The position numbers and the translations under genes are program-made. This document shows, one piece after another, positions 1 through 49,127 of a DNA stretch of 64,000 nt; position 1 is the stretch's first letter, and every line of letters starts with the position of its first letter. The notes beneath the pieces were generated by a model, which was given only the letters and a program-made list of their open reading frames with translations, was not told the origin of the DNA and searched no databases. The DNA comes from Ahaetulla prasina (lineage: Eukaryota; Chordata; Lepidosauria; Squamata; Colubridae): assembly GCF_028640845.1 (NCBI RefSeq), contig NC_080541.1:30398435-30462434 (forward strand), read 5' to 3'.

Positions 1-103
1 CTTCTCTCCATTGATCTGTTTCATTTTTGATAACAACATTATTGTTATGAGTATTGCTTTATGTTTGTATTTTTAAAGGCTTTCTTCTCCCTTCTCTTTT
101 CAG

Positions 104-23796
<23,693 letters not shown>

Positions 23797-24775
23797 ACTA
23801 TTAAAAAATTGTGTATTGCTGTATAATTATTACTAGCTAGACTTTTTGTAGAATTTCCATTTGTCCATAAAAGTTTATGAAAGTTAATGCTGTCATGCCC
23901 CCTCCTGTTGATAAAATGCAACATTCCCAAGCAAAGTTGGCAACCTAAGGGCTGAAGAAGCACTGGCGATGTTAGATTGTGATCATTTGCTAGTCATCAA
24001 CTTCTTGGTCAGATCCAGCCAAAGATGACAGCAGAACAATATATATTACACTGTGATTTAACTTTTTGCAAAAGGGGTGGAAATATGTCAAATGTTCTTT
24101 TAAAAAAAATTCACTGCTGCCTTTCTGGAAAGTGTTTCAGCAAAGGTGCTTGTATAGAGGGAATAGGAAATTTCAAAATAAAAGATGAAGTATGTCCTGT
24201 GGTTTATTTTAACTTTTTTTAAAAAAGAAAAAGAAAAATGGTGTTTAAGTTTGTGGTTGGCTGCAGTTGTGCATCATGTATATTGAACTTGTAAAAAGTT
24301 CTTGCCAGTTAGAGCTAAGAGTTGAAATCATTCACGTTTGCTTACAAAAACCACTGCCATTGCAATTTTGTCTGCTTGCACTGGACTCTGGCACAATAAA
24401 TACCACCATTAATGTTTTGCATGTAGTCTGTATAACCTTAGTGAGATTCTTTTTGTACGTAAGAAGGAAGCCAATGCACAGTATTTAATCGTTTACAATC
24501 AACATTTTGTATCCCTCTTTCTTTGAGCAGTCAGTTAGGAGGTTTATACCTCCAGCTCAAATCCAGACACTTGTTCTGCTGTGTCTCAAGCTGGTTAAAT
24601 TTTCAGCCTGGGCACTGCCTGGTAACTGTAAAATGTTTATAAGATCATGATTATTTGAAGGTACATTTTGAAAAAAAAAATTTAATGTTCGTGAGCAGCT
24701 TAACTACTTTTGTATCTAGCATTTTTTAAGTATCTTGTTACAGTTTTTAATAAATTACAGTCATACTGAAAAAAA
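23797..24775 (+). other. UBR5: UBR5 3' UTR and candidate polyadenylation sites
   Basis: AATAAA hexamers lie at 24395-24400 (followed by a GT-rich stretch), 24749-24754 and 24852-24857, with a further one at 25392-25397. The second is my best guess for the main site, giving a UTR of about 970 bases. No RNA evidence is available, so the end is uncertain. It holds one copy of a 26-base repeat (24641-24666) also present in the last intron. Confidence 0.5.
24641..24666 (+). repeat. 26-base direct repeat, copy in UBR5 3' UTR
   Basis: Exact partner of 23182-23207, 1459 bases downstream of it. Confidence 0.9.
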
Positions 24776-27700
24776 TAGTTTTTATTTATGTGACCTGTAT
24801 ATTTTAGTTGCTACTGCACACCACAGTTATCTATTAAGTTATTTGTAAGTGAATAAAACTACTCTTCCTCTTCAGTTAAAATAGAAGCAGTTCAGTCTGC
24901 ATTTTACAGTTAGCAGAAAAGTTAAAGACGGCCTGATCCAACAAAGTATAATCTTTTCATCAGATATAGCTTACTCAGCACAAAAATGTTTGCCAAATGC
25001 ATTGTGGTGCACATACAAAATGCTATTTTTATTAAAGCATTTTAGTGCATAACATTTCAGTATATTAAGATCCTACTTAATTGAACACTAACATATTGTA
25101 GGAAAGGGGAAGATTCTTTGTTATTTTACGCTTACCATCTCATAGTCAGGATTCCTTATAATTTGTTAACTCTTTTTTCTGTGGGATTTTGGCGGGGGTG
25201 GGGGGGAAATTGCACATCATTAAGAACTTGCCTGAATTTCTGCCAAAATGGACCACCTCTTCTCTTTCTCTATGCCAACAACTTTCATGCCTCTTTCTGC
25301 CTTAGCTTGAAAATAGCATCCTGCTTCTGTAGCGTATCTATTGTTTTGGCAGGCACTCTAGCAGTGTAAATCCTAACTGTAACCTCTTTTAAATAAAGAC
25401 TGAAGACTGTTCTCTTTAAGAGTTGACTGTGCCAGGCTTACTCAGTTTTAAAAAAATTAAATAGCAGGTGCTTCATTTTTCCCCCCTTGCACATTTTGAT
25501 GAAATCGTTCTTTCTGAATGACAGCCCTTTTAAGGATAAGGATGAAGTTTTTCATGTTTGGCATAGAATTCAGGTTCTGTTTTTAAATTTGCTACTTGGC
25601 TTATAGCAAGTTTCATAATGTCTGAGCCTCTTGCATTCTGTAATTTTAAAAATGCTACCTACCTCACAGAAGAGTTGAGGCATAATAAAGGTAATATTCT
25701 CTGAAGCCCTTTTAGGAAAGGCTGTGTATATTGTAAAATATTGTTATATATAACCTGTGTATATCTAGCATATCCCTATGTTATATGTATAGCTCTGTAT
25801 ATAACACAATTGTTTTACAACAGTCACAGCAAAATACATTACAAAAATTCATAAGGCCTATACAGTAGCGTGTGTGTGTACACACACACGTACACAAACA
25901 ATACTTTGTTGTTACTCTAATGCCAAGGGGAAAGCTAGAATGATTAATGTTGTAGTCATTGACTCAAAATGTGTATGTAGCTATATAAATAGCTTTTCTC
26001 TGTATATTTGAACATTATCAAGCTTTTAATAAGAAATGCTTATTAAAATTGTACACCGCATTACTGTGTGGCTTAAATTAGTTTCTTTTAAATATATGGC
26101 AAGAAAAACAATAGGAAAGTTTTCCAATAGTGTCTTGAATTTTATCTAACTTTTGATAATCATATTCTTTTAAAAGCTGGATTTTGGTTACTTTTTTCCC
26201 TCAGAAGCTACTGAGCTGAATGGGCTTGAAATCATGACAATTGAGTTGCTATGGTAACCCTTTAAAGTCCTTTGGAACTTTCTTGATCCATGGAACCTCA
26301 GTCTTGTAACAAGATGTATTTTGGTAACTGGGTAGTCACCAACTGTGAAATCAACCCAAATAAGTACAAGAAATGATATGTGTCCCAACAAATTAAGGTA
26401 CCTGCAGAATTTCTTACTTTATATTGCCCACATTTTAGCCTTTTGGATTAATGTTAATTTGAGAAGACAACACAAGGTTATTTTGTACATCTGTTAATTA
26501 ACACCACTGTCTATTGATTAGGCCAACTTTTTTTTGTTGCAAGAAACATAAAATGTGAAATGGTGAAACCTTTGCAGATTTATGAACAATTAAAAAGCCT
26601 TATTGAATCTGGCTGTTAGCACTATGTATACCTTTAACACAGCATACATGTAAAACTATCAGAGATAGCATGATAGCATCAGATAGCTCTGATAACTGTC
26701 AGAGATAGCATTTGTTCCAGTTAAAATTTCAGAAGATGAAGGCAGCTGAAGATCAGCCATCAAGCTAGTTTGCAGGTAATCCTTTAGACACTATATCCTA
26801 AGTTTTGTTACACTTTATAAGTAAACCAATATTTGAATTGTTCAAGCAGCAGGCTAGGAACTAAAGCATGTTATTGCTGATGCAATTTGTGATAGGGTTT
26901 CCAATTCCTAGTTAGTGGCCATATCCTAATTGAACTTTACCTATTAAATAGTCTTAAAAAATAGCCCCACTTACTTCATGTCATCATTAGCCCATCTATT
27001 TTACTTAGTTCATATACTTCTTTTAGTCTGATAAAAATAGATGCTTTAATCCCAATTTTCCAAGAAATCCAAACTGACCAGATAAGCAAAATAAGGTATT
27101 TAAGCCCCTGAAAGCACTTAATTGTAGCAATAGAGACATACTTTTTACAGTTATAGTTTTTTGCATGCTACATTTCATTACAATAAGAAAAGGTTTTTGT
27201 CTGTTAGGCTACAACTGTTTTACAGAGCTGTCTTCTCTTCTGGATAATAGGGAAAGCTCTTTTTTCTCTTCCAAGTATGCCAGGATATTTGAAGACATGC
27301 CTATGTCTGGGCTTTCATTCAGTGTGATGTAGAGATTGAAGTTGTCTGGACTAAGATTGGAGACATCTAGGCTTAAATCCCACATGGAAATTTACTGAAT
27401 AACTGGGGGAGTCACTCTTGCTCAACCCAACCACCCTTACAGGACTGTTTTGATTGGGATCAAATGGAGATAATCATGCAAGCTGCCTTGAACTCCTGGA
27501 GAGGCAAGATTAACAATAAAAATCATGCAGAATGTCTACTCAGAGACAGAGGGGATAAAGATGATGAAATGGATTTGGGAGATGCAAATTGTACTTTGAA
27601 GGCTTAATGTTTTAACCTTTTTTGTACCTATTGGTAGCTGAGAAATATTTTAATATTGTAAGACATTTTCATTGTATATCCTAAAATGTAGCTACCTTCA

Positions 27701-28499
27701 ATTAAAAATTTCTTACAATGCTTAATTTCTAAAAGGATCTATTTACCCTGTTTAGATATTTTGCAAAACCAGTGAAACTCAATGTGCATTTAATGTGGTT
27801 GAGCTTTTATACTTTTGTAAAAGAAAAAAACAACAACTATGAAAAACCATTACAGTCAGTTTGTATCTTTCTAGATGTTCTTCATACAACATTGACAGAA
27901 ATGTCGAATTAAGTTTCTTTCAAATCAAATTTGACTTCTGGTTAACTTTATGGACACATCCAACAAAATTGTTGTTTTCTTAACAATTCAGATGTGGTTT
28001 GCCATTACCTTTTCAGATTTTTTTTTAACCTCCCAATCTAACCTTCAGTAGATTTCCAATTCACAGGATGGCTTTCAGGCAAGCTGAGTGCTGGTGAACT
28101 AATAACCTAACTATTTAACTCCATAAAAGTTTTTGCAAATATGTATTTCGTATAAGACTGTGAGCCCCTGTGGTATAATGTGGAAGATATTGGACTTGGG
28201 CAGAAAGAGTGAGGTTCTACTCCCCTCTCAATCATGGAGGCCCAAATTGACTTTGAGCCAGGAATCAATACATTTTATAGGTGACCATTATTTTACAATT
28301 AAATTCAATCTGTAATTAATACTAATTTTTAATCTAGCCTCAACCTGTTTTGGGACTTCTGGTACACATATACTCTTTCACATGCATACATGTTGGGGGG
28401 AGGAAGAGAAATCTCCAAGGTGAGTTGAATCACAAAATTATGGAAGGTACAGGATGATCTGACCTAGGCTTCCTTAGAAAGTATGAAGCACAATCTTAG
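24776..28499. other. UBR5-RRM2B intergenic, proximal part
   Basis: AT-rich with further AATAAA hexamers (25392, 25684), a short GTGTGTGTACACACAC palindrome at 25871 and a weak SINE remnant at 27320. No coding region supported; part may be extended UBR5 3' UTR. Confidence 0.5.
27320..27525 (+). mobile_element. Degenerate tRNA-type SINE remnant (possible)
   Basis: Weak similarity to the 13288 SINE type: GTGATGTAGAGATTGAAG, CTTAAATCCC, GAGTCACTCTTGCTCAACCC, ACAGGACTGTTTTG. Too diverged to be firm. Confidence 0.35.
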
Positions 28500-29062
28500 T
28501 CCTGCAAAACCTCTTTTATTTATATGACTGTAAATTGCTTTCATTTACAGTCTGCCAGGCTTGATAAACAGTCTTTCAGAAGAAGGTTATCAACACTCAC
28601 CAATCTCACGTGGAACGCTGCCAGAGAGCTAATTTCCAGACGCTGGGCAAGGCCAAACTTGGCACAGTCACAAACAGAATTTTCAAATCTTGAATTGGTC
28701 AGATGAACTAATTGCTTCCTGCAAAAGCTCACATCCCATTTGCTTCTCTTTTATGTCTTATGGGAGGAGCCAATCATCTCCAAGCCTTACTCCCAAGTCA
28801 ACCCTGTTTTAATTGTTCCTGTCTTCTGGCAGCTCTGTGCATGTGCACACTGGGAAGAGGCTCCCACTGATGTTCTGCCTCACTGCTGTCAGACTGGAGG
28901 CTGCTCATAACTATCAGATGGCCTTGGCCCCTTCTCTGCCTTAGATGCAGAGCCCTCGTCCGAGCTTTCCCCAGCCCCCAGGACTTGGCCGTTCCTCCCC
29001 AATCTCCTTACTGTCCGACTCTGCTGCCAGCTTTGCTGGCTGCGGGAGGGCCACAACACAGG
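28500..29062 (-). mobile_element. Possible LTR or other retroelement remnant, antisense
   Basis: On the minus strand it would begin TGTTGTGGCCCTCCCG, carry a TATA-like GACATAAAAG and an AATAAA near 28512. GC content and texture differ from the surroundings. No target duplication was found. Confidence 0.3.
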
Positions 29063-29417
29063 ACAATTGCACAGGATTTTTTAAAATTTAAAATCCAATT
29101 GCCTTTTAAGGTAAATTGAGATAAATACCAATTTGTATTAGAAGAATCCCAACTCTAAAAAAGCCTTATCAATTCAGTCCTGCACCATGTCGTGATGACT
29201 GAGCACCATAGAACATGTTCAAAGCAATACACATCTTAAAAAATTAAAAAGATACTCTTTCCATAGGGAAAAGGGGGTGGGGACCAATACTGAGGCAGAC
29301 TTACATAAAGGAGATTGCAAGTGAAATCCAGAAGTAGCCATTGGGACGTGTATTAAAGAGTGCAGAATAGTCTTCAAGAATGGGCACCAATAGAGAAAAA
29401 TACAGCTGAGATTGATA

Positions 29418-29551
29418 CCGTTTCCCCCAAAATAAGACATCCCCTGATAATAAGCCCAATTGGGCTTTTGAGCGCATGGCAATAAGGCCTGATGCTTATT
29501 TCAGGGTTAAAAAAATATATAAGACAGGGTCTTATTTTTGGGGAAACACGG
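29418..29551. mobile_element. TA-flanked MITE, second copy (opposite orientation)
   Basis: CCGTTTCCCCCAAAATAAGAC at the left and GGGGAAACACGG at the right, flanked by TA. Matches 7148-7284 in reverse complement, sharing the inner CCCAATTGGGC. Confidence 0.72.
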
Positions 29552-31529
29552 TACTTCTGGTGGTTTTTCCACAAACCAGGAAGGGGGGGACAATATAGTT
29601 TCATGCTGCCTGGAACCTGCATGTGCACGGATGGGCTTCACTCCCTTACGCAGCCTAATTTCTGGCAAGCCATGGACCAGGGGTCTATATCCAATAGACA
29701 ACAAATGTATTCAGGAAACACAGAAACAAATATGTTTTTCCTATTATTACTTTCTGGTAGCTGTAGTTAAAGGACTTTTGAGACCAGGCAGTTAAACTGC
29801 CATCAAGATTAATAGCAGCTGATAGTCTAGTTGCCCCTTAACTTTTTCAATTCCCTTTTAACATCATCTAAATGGCTGAGTATCACTCTCGGGAGCAAAT
29901 TCCAGATACACTTTTAGGAAGGGAGACTTAGCAAACACAGCAGAAATTGACCAGAGCAATAGGAATGCACTAAAACCTCTATTTGAGAAGTAACATCTAA
30001 ACTTTTTTTGGGGTGCCTTCTGTTACTTCCTGGACTAGTCCCTGCAGTATTTTTGGCAAAATTTAAGAAGCAGCTTGTCATTGCCTGCTTCCTAGGACTG
30101 ACCCAAGGCTACCAGCTGCTTTAGGCTTAATGTAGAATAAGAACTACAGACTCCAGGTTTCTAACGTGGTGCATTTCCCATATCAAATGGCTCACCTCAA
30201 CCCCCATCATAGCAACTGCCATACCTAAGAGAAGAAAAAGTCTGCACATCTTGGTAAACTTCCTTTGAAAATTCTTTCCTTCCCAGGACCTTCAACTGAA
30301 AGATTCAGGTAATATTCTTTGCTTATCACAGACCAAGATATCAGAACATGAAACCTGCCCAAGACATTTTCACATTCCTCCTTTGTTTAGACTTAAGCCT
30401 TTTTACTTCTCACTGCTTTGGTAAGGAATATCTTCCCTCTCTTTCAAAGCTACTTTTCTTACTTCTACGTTTTAAAGAAATAACAACATGCTTTTATAAA
30501 ACTGCAATTTTATTTGTTGCAATTTATTTTTAATTGATGTGTTAAGGGTATACTTAAATCTTATATCACATGTATGTATGTTATGATCTGAAGATTTCAT
30601 GAGCTACTTACTGTATAAGGTAGATCAGATTAAGAAACCAATACCATATAGAGCTAATTATCTTTATTGTAACCCTTATAAGTAACAATCTTTCAAGTCT
30701 GAATGTGATTCTCTCATCCCTCACTTTATCCATGTGAATTTGAAAGAGTTCCATTTGAAACGTTTGCTCAAATACATTTATAATTATATAATTTATTTAT
30801 TTATTTATTGGAATGGGATATGCCACATTTGTCTCATTTTTGCCTCAATAGTGGCTCTTCCTCTTGTCCTTCAAGGTCCCTCCCTATGCCCTTTACCTTT
30901 GTCTGGTTTCTGTAAAAAGTAAGATATTATTAGATAAATGATAGGGAAGGAAAGTAATGAAATGGCAGACCATACTTTCCATGCATTAGAAGAATAGAAC
31001 TTTTTATTGTCCAAGTCTGAGCTTTGAACTTCCTGGGGTCCAGGAAGAGTACCCTGATTGGTTGTCAGACTCCCAGGGGGTAGGGGTCTTAGCTACTCTT
31101 GCTGGCTGATGTAATCTTCCTAGGTGCTGTGGTGAATTTCTGTTGCTGGATGAGTCCTATTGTGTTGCAGATGATGGTCCATTGGCAAAGGGGGGGGGGA
31201 TTGGGTTTCTGCTTCTGGCCATTGTCAAAGGTGGGGGGTGGACAGGAAGGTGGGAGCTGCTTTGTCTTTAAAACACGTTTCTCCATTTCTCATCCAGGGA
31301 AATATATTCTGCCTTTTTAATATTTCCTAAAACATTTCATTCTTCTAGGAGAGGGGTGGGTGCTAATTTCCTACAGCCTCATGGTCAAGCCAAGACTTTC
31401 TGCTGTTTGACATGAAGATTTAAGACTTTGCAACGGAACTGGTGACTCCATATATCTTTTGTTCCTAGCCCTCCTCAGGTGCAATGCTTCTGGACACCAA
31501 GACGAGTATTGCTGTGTCTCCTTCTAGGT
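29552..31529. other. UBR5-RRM2B intergenic, distal part
   Basis: Mostly unrecognised. 30985-31010 has GAATAGAACTTTTTATTGTCC, a scrap of the AATAG-tailed LINE 3' end. No exon found. Confidence 0.45.
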
Positions 31530-31662
31530 CAGGAGTCTCCAACCTTAGTAACTTCAAGGTTTGTGGACTTCAACTTCCAGAGTTCCTCAACCAGCAAACC
31601 TGGCTGAGGAACTCTGGGAGTTGGTCCACAAGCCTTGAAGTTACTAAGGTTGGAGACCCCTG
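31530..31662. mobile_element. Palindromic hAT-type MITE, family A (5' of RRM2B)
   Basis: Hairpin with ends CAGGAGTCTCC and GGAGACCCCTG; flanks TTCTAGGT and CTCTAGGT (7 of 8). Lies about 650-790 bases upstream of the RRM2B start codon, beside the CpG-rich region. Confidence 0.8.
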
Positions 31663-32316
31663 CTCTAGGTCCCTGTCCCACCTTTTTACATTTAAAAAAA
31701 GTTTCAAATCGAACAAACGCAACGGCGGCCAAGGGCAAGCCAAGATTCCAGCATCATCTTGATTTGCAAGAACAAGGTCTGGGCCGCCAGTGGGCCCCAA
31801 TCCCCCTTCTTTTAAAAGGTGATTTTTGGAAAGGCACAAGGGAGGATCAAGCAAGGATGCTGACAAAGCATTATTTTGTCTCTCCTTACGGACTTCTGGC
31901 AGCCATTTTATGAATAGGCAGTCCGCTCCCCCCACCCCACCTCGAGCCATTTTGCAAGGACGCCCCCACTACTACATTAACAGCAATCCCCAGCGCTGCA
32001 GGCATCCGCGTGCTTCCCTCCCGACCGTAGGACTTCAGGCCCGAGGCGCTGCACGAGGGCGCCCTCGCGGGGACGAAAGGGGCCGATTTCCGCAGCTCGA
32101 AGCCAGGAAGGTGCCTGGCGAATAAGCCTCGTTTCGACTCTTCTAATTTTCGGAATCGGGATCTTCGGCTCTGTTCCCGCCCTCGCCCTTCTCAGCCGCC
32201 AGCAGTCCCGCCCCGGGAGAAGGCGGAGAAGGAGACCAAGGTCAGGCGAGCCTTCCGCGGGCCTCAACTCTCCCGCGCTGGCTTCTAGGGCGCCGGGAGG
32301 AGCGGGCCCGAGCGCC

Positions 32317-44183
<11,867 letters not shown>

Positions 44184-46315
44184 TGCTGCCTACTTGGAAG
44201 ATCGACAAAGCCAAACTACGCATTTATCCTCCATGACGACAAGAAACTTCTTACAGTCCAAATAGGGGATTCTTGGAATATTTTATTGACTATTAATAGT
44301 TGACAGAAAAGTTTCTACAAATAAGTTGCAAGCTGTGTGCATATATACACTCCTAACCACAATTCATTCTGTAACATCAAGCAGCTTTTCTAAAACTATA
44401 TTGTGATATTTAAGTCAAAGTTCAGCTGCTGATCCTTTTGATAACATCCAGTCCCATCATTAAGAGGGGAAAGCTTTTATGATGATGAGAATGATCACAC
44501 TATAAAATATTCCTTCCTACCTCAGTTCTTGAACTGAACTGAGATGAAAGAGATAGTTCTTTGTGTTAAAGGAATGTTCCAGCATAAACTCTTGGATAGG
44601 AAACCACCAGAGAAGCTTAAGGCTGCAAACTTGATTCGAAAAACATTCTAGGCAATGGAAAACCACTTCTGTGTTGTTTCAAGGACCGCAACATGGACCT
44701 GGCCATGTAATGAAAATGACCCGGTGGAGTCTTTGTTTTTATGCACTTGGGGAAAAGAAAGAAGACGACAGGAGCACTTTATAATCTTTTATCATTCATT
44801 TTGGTTAGTCAGATTAGCACAATGTCTGAAGAATTGGGTTTGGGAAGGATTTTTCATTTGGCCTCAAAACTTCATTTTGGCTGTAAACTTGATTGCAGCA
44901 ACCCACATAACATAGAATTTGATTACCTTACATAAATGTTTTTTTTTTAAATTTGAATTTATATTTGGCTTATTTGGCTTATTGGCTTATTCAGCATGAT
45001 GAACCAAGATAGCTTGTCCTTGTTATGCAAACGTAGCTGTTTTCTCAACAAATCAGTGCTTAAAGTAATATGTGAACAGTAACTGTGTTTATGTGACATA
45101 CTGATCCAAAAAAAATTCACCGCATTTTAAGTTAGTGTATTGCCTGAACCCCAACTTTATTATTAACTTTTGTTATGCAAACTTAGAAAATTGGGGTAAT
45201 TTAACAATTTATGCATAATGATATCATATGAACTTAGCTTTGCTGTACTTTGTGGGATACGATTTAAACTACCTTATTTAGAATGTGAACAATGAAGAAC
45301 AGATAAGTTGGCTATAAAAGTGTATTTTAAAAAGAGAAAAACAATATAGAGGTAATTGACAAAACCAAAGCACTACATTCACAGCTAACATTTATGTTGG
45401 AAAACCAGTTTTGTCAAGCTTTGTCTATGAGTATCCAGTAAAGAGGGCTGAGTAAGGCAGAGGCAGAGATAATTTAACAATGTTCATGATATTGTTTTTT
45501 CTTCTGGAAGTTTGCACTAGTAACTTCCACATATCTTGGACTTCAGCCCCCATAATCTTTGGGCTATGAAATAGTTTTATTCGCAACTGGTCCAGTCCAA
45601 ATAGAAGCACAATTTAAGGGTGAAATATATCACAGGGATGAAATAAACCACCCCCTAATATTGTCAGGAATTGACAAGGGTTTGACACATTGTGCTAAGC
45701 CATTTTAAGGTTTGTGATGTGTAATCAGATTGTGGATTACAGATTAAAAGTCTAGTGTCTTATTTGAGCCCACCATAGCTTTGAAGCTGAAGTACTTGCA
45801 AAAATTGCTTTTTCATGAACTGTAATATGAAAATAAAAAATAAAAATAGAAAGTCTGGTTGATGAACTCAGCAAGTTTTACATTAGAGTAAATATGTCTC
45901 TAATTGTATTATCAGTGTAAATCCTGAAAGATTTGAAGTTTATAAAGCATTCTCTGGTTTGGTGCGTGCAAATTTGTTTGGTCTTGGATTCAGCCTTAGT
46001 TAAGGAAACAGACCTTCTGATCCACTTCAGGGAAGTAAATGAGATACTTTGTTGGATGTATTTTGAAGCTTTTTCAAATATTCCTGTTTCATGTATAAGA
46101 CTCTGATTTAGTCATGTTATTAATGACATAAAACTTGCATTAAGTTTTGTAAAATCGTTTTAATTGAGTTTATTTTTTCCCCACCAGTAAAATGTCATAA
46201 ATGAATGACATACATGACATTAGAATGGACAATGTAAAGAATGCTTCTTAGTTTGTCACTCATTCGTCTTGGAAAAAAATGCAAAATGATTTAAATAAAA
46301 ATTGTGAGAACAAAT
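44184..46315 (+). other. RRM2B: RRM2B 3' UTR (probable extent) with candidate poly(A) signals
   Basis: About 2.1 kb of AT-rich sequence free of obvious repeats follows the stop. AATAAA occurs at 45832-45837 and 46294-46299; the second is followed by a T/GT-rich stretch from about 46320 and is the better candidate. The repeat-dense region starts soon after. The end is inferred only. Confidence 0.45.
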
Positions 46316-46584
46316 TACGGTTTTCCTTTTGTGAGTTTTCTGTTTGGACCCATTGAGGATAACATGCCACAATTTACACAAAGCTCTTAACCAGACTGAA
46401 AAGCTGGATGTGGAAACCTATGCTCTAAACCCAAATTCAATCCCTAAGATGCCAGAGACAGTAGAAGTTAGGGATACGCAAAATGTTTCAAATACATGTT
46501 GACCTTGCAATGTTCTTTTTCAAGTTTGCGAAAATGAAACCTCTGTTTTGTGTCAGAGGGGCTGGTTTAATCATTTTGGAAGTA

Positions 46585-47344
46585 TTCCAGGATTTTGAAT
46601 ATGGAACAGCTTTTGATGTATAAAATACTTCCAAAGTGATTGGGAGAGTCCAAGTGGTGCACTTTTTTTTTTGTTGCAAAAAACGAGGCATGCAGAAGGT
46701 TTGGGAGGCCTGCAGAGTGCTCCTGGGGGCTGGGGAGGGCAAAAAATATCCCCGGTTTTTTTAAAAAATGGGCCTCTTTTTTGCAAAAATGGAACGAGCG
46801 GGGCGGGGCTTCAGGAGGCCAAAAATGGCTGTATTTGGTGTATAAGACGCACCAATATTTCCACCCTCTTTTAGGGGAGGGAAAGGTGCGTCTTATACTC
46901 TGGGAAATACAGTACTCCATTTCCTTCTGTACAAAAACCTGATTTCAAAACTATTATACAATTTAAAAAGTTTAGAAACTTAAAATGGCGAGAAAGGCAA
47001 GAGAAATAAAACTACATAACATTCTCACTGGAATGGCTAGATGATCTTCAACATGTGCTTTAAAGTTACTAGCTACCTTTCTAAGGTCAGGACAGAGACC
47101 CAGATTTCTGGCACAGCTATGTAGAAAGTTAATTTGTAGGGTGGCTGGAAGTTGACAGTATTTAGTGGGATGTATCAAAGGACTTATTTTAACAATTGAC
47201 CAGATATATTACAATGAAGACAATTTGTCACAGACATCTAAATCTGAAGACCCTAATAATGTGTAAAAAGATGTGATTCCTTTTCCTACTAGGTTAGGCA
47301 GTAGTGCTAGAAGTAAAAAAAGAGAAACCATTGCAAGTAAAATA
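46585..47344. repeat. Duplicated block, copy 1 (760 bp)
   Basis: Nearly identical to 49128-50605 once the L2 insert there is removed. Starts TTCCAGGATTTTGAATATGG and ends AAACCATTGCAAGTAAAATA. Includes a hairpin GTATAAGACGCACC / GGTGCGTCTTATAC (about 46838-46902). Confidence 0.9.
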
Positions 47345-49127
47345 CACAATAAATACAAATTAAAATACAATTAAAAACTTATTAAATTGGCCAGAATTAA
47401 AATTTAGCTAAAACCCATTAAAACCCATTAAAACACTAACCCAGTCCAGCGCAGATGAATAAGTAGGTTTTAAGCTCACAAGGCGAAAGGTTCGGAGGTC
47501 CGGAAGTTGACGAAGTCCTGGGGAGTTCGCTCCAGAGGGGGAGCCCCACAGAGAAGGCCCTTCCCTGGTGTCGCCAGACGACACTGTCGCTACCGACGGC
47601 ACCCCTGAGGAGCCCCTCTCTGTGAGAGCGCACGGGTCGGTGAGAGGTATTCGGTAGCAGCAGGCGGTCCCGTGTATATCCCGCCCTATGCCATGGAGCG
47701 CTTTAAAGACATTCACCAACACCTTGAAGCGCACCCGAAGGCCACAGGTAGCCAGTGCAGCCGGGCGAGGATAGGTGTCACCGGGAGCCACGAGGGGCTC
47801 CTCTATCACCCGCAAGAGCTGCATTCTGACTAACTGTAGCCTCCGGATGCCCCTCAAGGGGAGCCCCATGTAGAGAGCATTGCAGTAGTCCAGACGAGAC
47901 GCCACAAGGGCGTGAGTGACTGTGCACAAGGCATCCCGGTTCAGAAAGGGCGCAATTGGCGCACCAGGCGGACCTGGTGGAAAGCTCTCCTGGAGACGGC
48001 CAAAATGGTCTTCAAAAGACAGCCGCTCATCCAGGAGAACGCCCAAATTGCACCCTCTCCATCGGGGCCAATGACTGCCCCGACAGTCAGCCGCGGACTC
48101 AGCTGACTGTACCGGGATGCCGCATCCACAGCCACTCCGCCTTGGAGGGATTGAGCTTGAGCCTGTTCTCCCATCCAGACCCGCAGACGGCTTCCAAACA
48201 CCGGGACAGCACTTCGATGGCTTCATTGGGGTGGCCCGTGTGAAAAGTACAGCTGGGTGTCATCAGCGACAGCTGGTACCTCACACCGAAGCCACTGATG
48301 ATCTCACCCAGCGGTTTCATAGATGTTGAACAGAAGGCGAGAGAATCGACGCGGCACCCCACAAGTGAGGCGCCGCGGTCGACCTCTGCCCCGTCAACAC
48401 CGCCTGCGATCGTCGGAGAGATAGGAGGAGAACCACCGAGCAACGGTGCCTCCCACTCCCAATCCTCCAACCGCGCAGCAGGATACCATGGTCGATGGTA
48501 TCGAAGCCGCTGAGAGGTCTAATAGGACCAGGGCAGAGGAATAACCCCTATCCCTGGCCCTCCAGAGATCATCCACCAACGCGACCAAAGCCGCCTCAGT
48601 GCTGTAACCGGCCGGAAGCCGGACTGAACGGGTCCAGATAGACAGTTTCCTCCAGGTGCAGGGGAACTGATATGCCACCATATTTCTACAACCTTCGCCG
48701 TGGGCAAGGTTGGAGACTGGACGATAATTACCTAAAACAGCCGGGTCCAGGAAGGCTTCTTGAGGAGGGCCTCACCACCGCCTCTTTCAAGGCGGCCGGA
48801 AAGACTCCTCCAACAAGGAAGCACTGTAATCCCCTGAGCCAGCCTCGTGTCACCTCCTGAGTGGCCAGCACCAGCCAGGAGGGGCACGGGTCCAGTAAAC
48901 ATGTGGTGGCATTCAATCTACCCAGCAACCTGTCCATGTCCTCGGAGTCACAGGGTCAAACTCATCCCACACAACATCACCAAGACCGCCTCAGACGCCC
49001 CGTCCGAATCGCTGCAATCTTGGTCCAGACCGTCCTTCAGCTGAACGATTTTATCGTGATAGATAACCGTTAAACTCCTCAGCACGCCCTCGCACGGGTC
49101 ATCCCGCCCCTGGTGAAGGAGGGAGCG
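47345..49127 (-). mobile_element. L2-type LINE fragment, antisense, lacking its 3' end
   Basis: Minus-strand frames encode reverse-transcriptase pieces: GYSTEAALVALVDDLWRARD, ALVLLDLSAA (48394-48681), DERLSFEDHF, DALCTVTHALVASRLDYCNA and LYMGLPLRGIRRLQLV (47408-48226), with several frameshifts. The 3' end stops inside the UTR, before the CCGCCCTGAGTC hairpin seen in the other L2 copies. Both edges abut the duplicated blocks. Confidence 0.82.

Noticed and set aside
28500..29062. A confident solo LTR
   Set aside because: TG..CA borders and a 4-6 bp target duplication could not be shown; kept only as a low-confidence call.
47408..48226. A 272-codon minus-strand frame that looks like a gene
   Set aside because: It contains LDYCNALYMGLPLRG and other L2-type reverse-transcriptase text with frameshifts. 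It is a LINE remnant.
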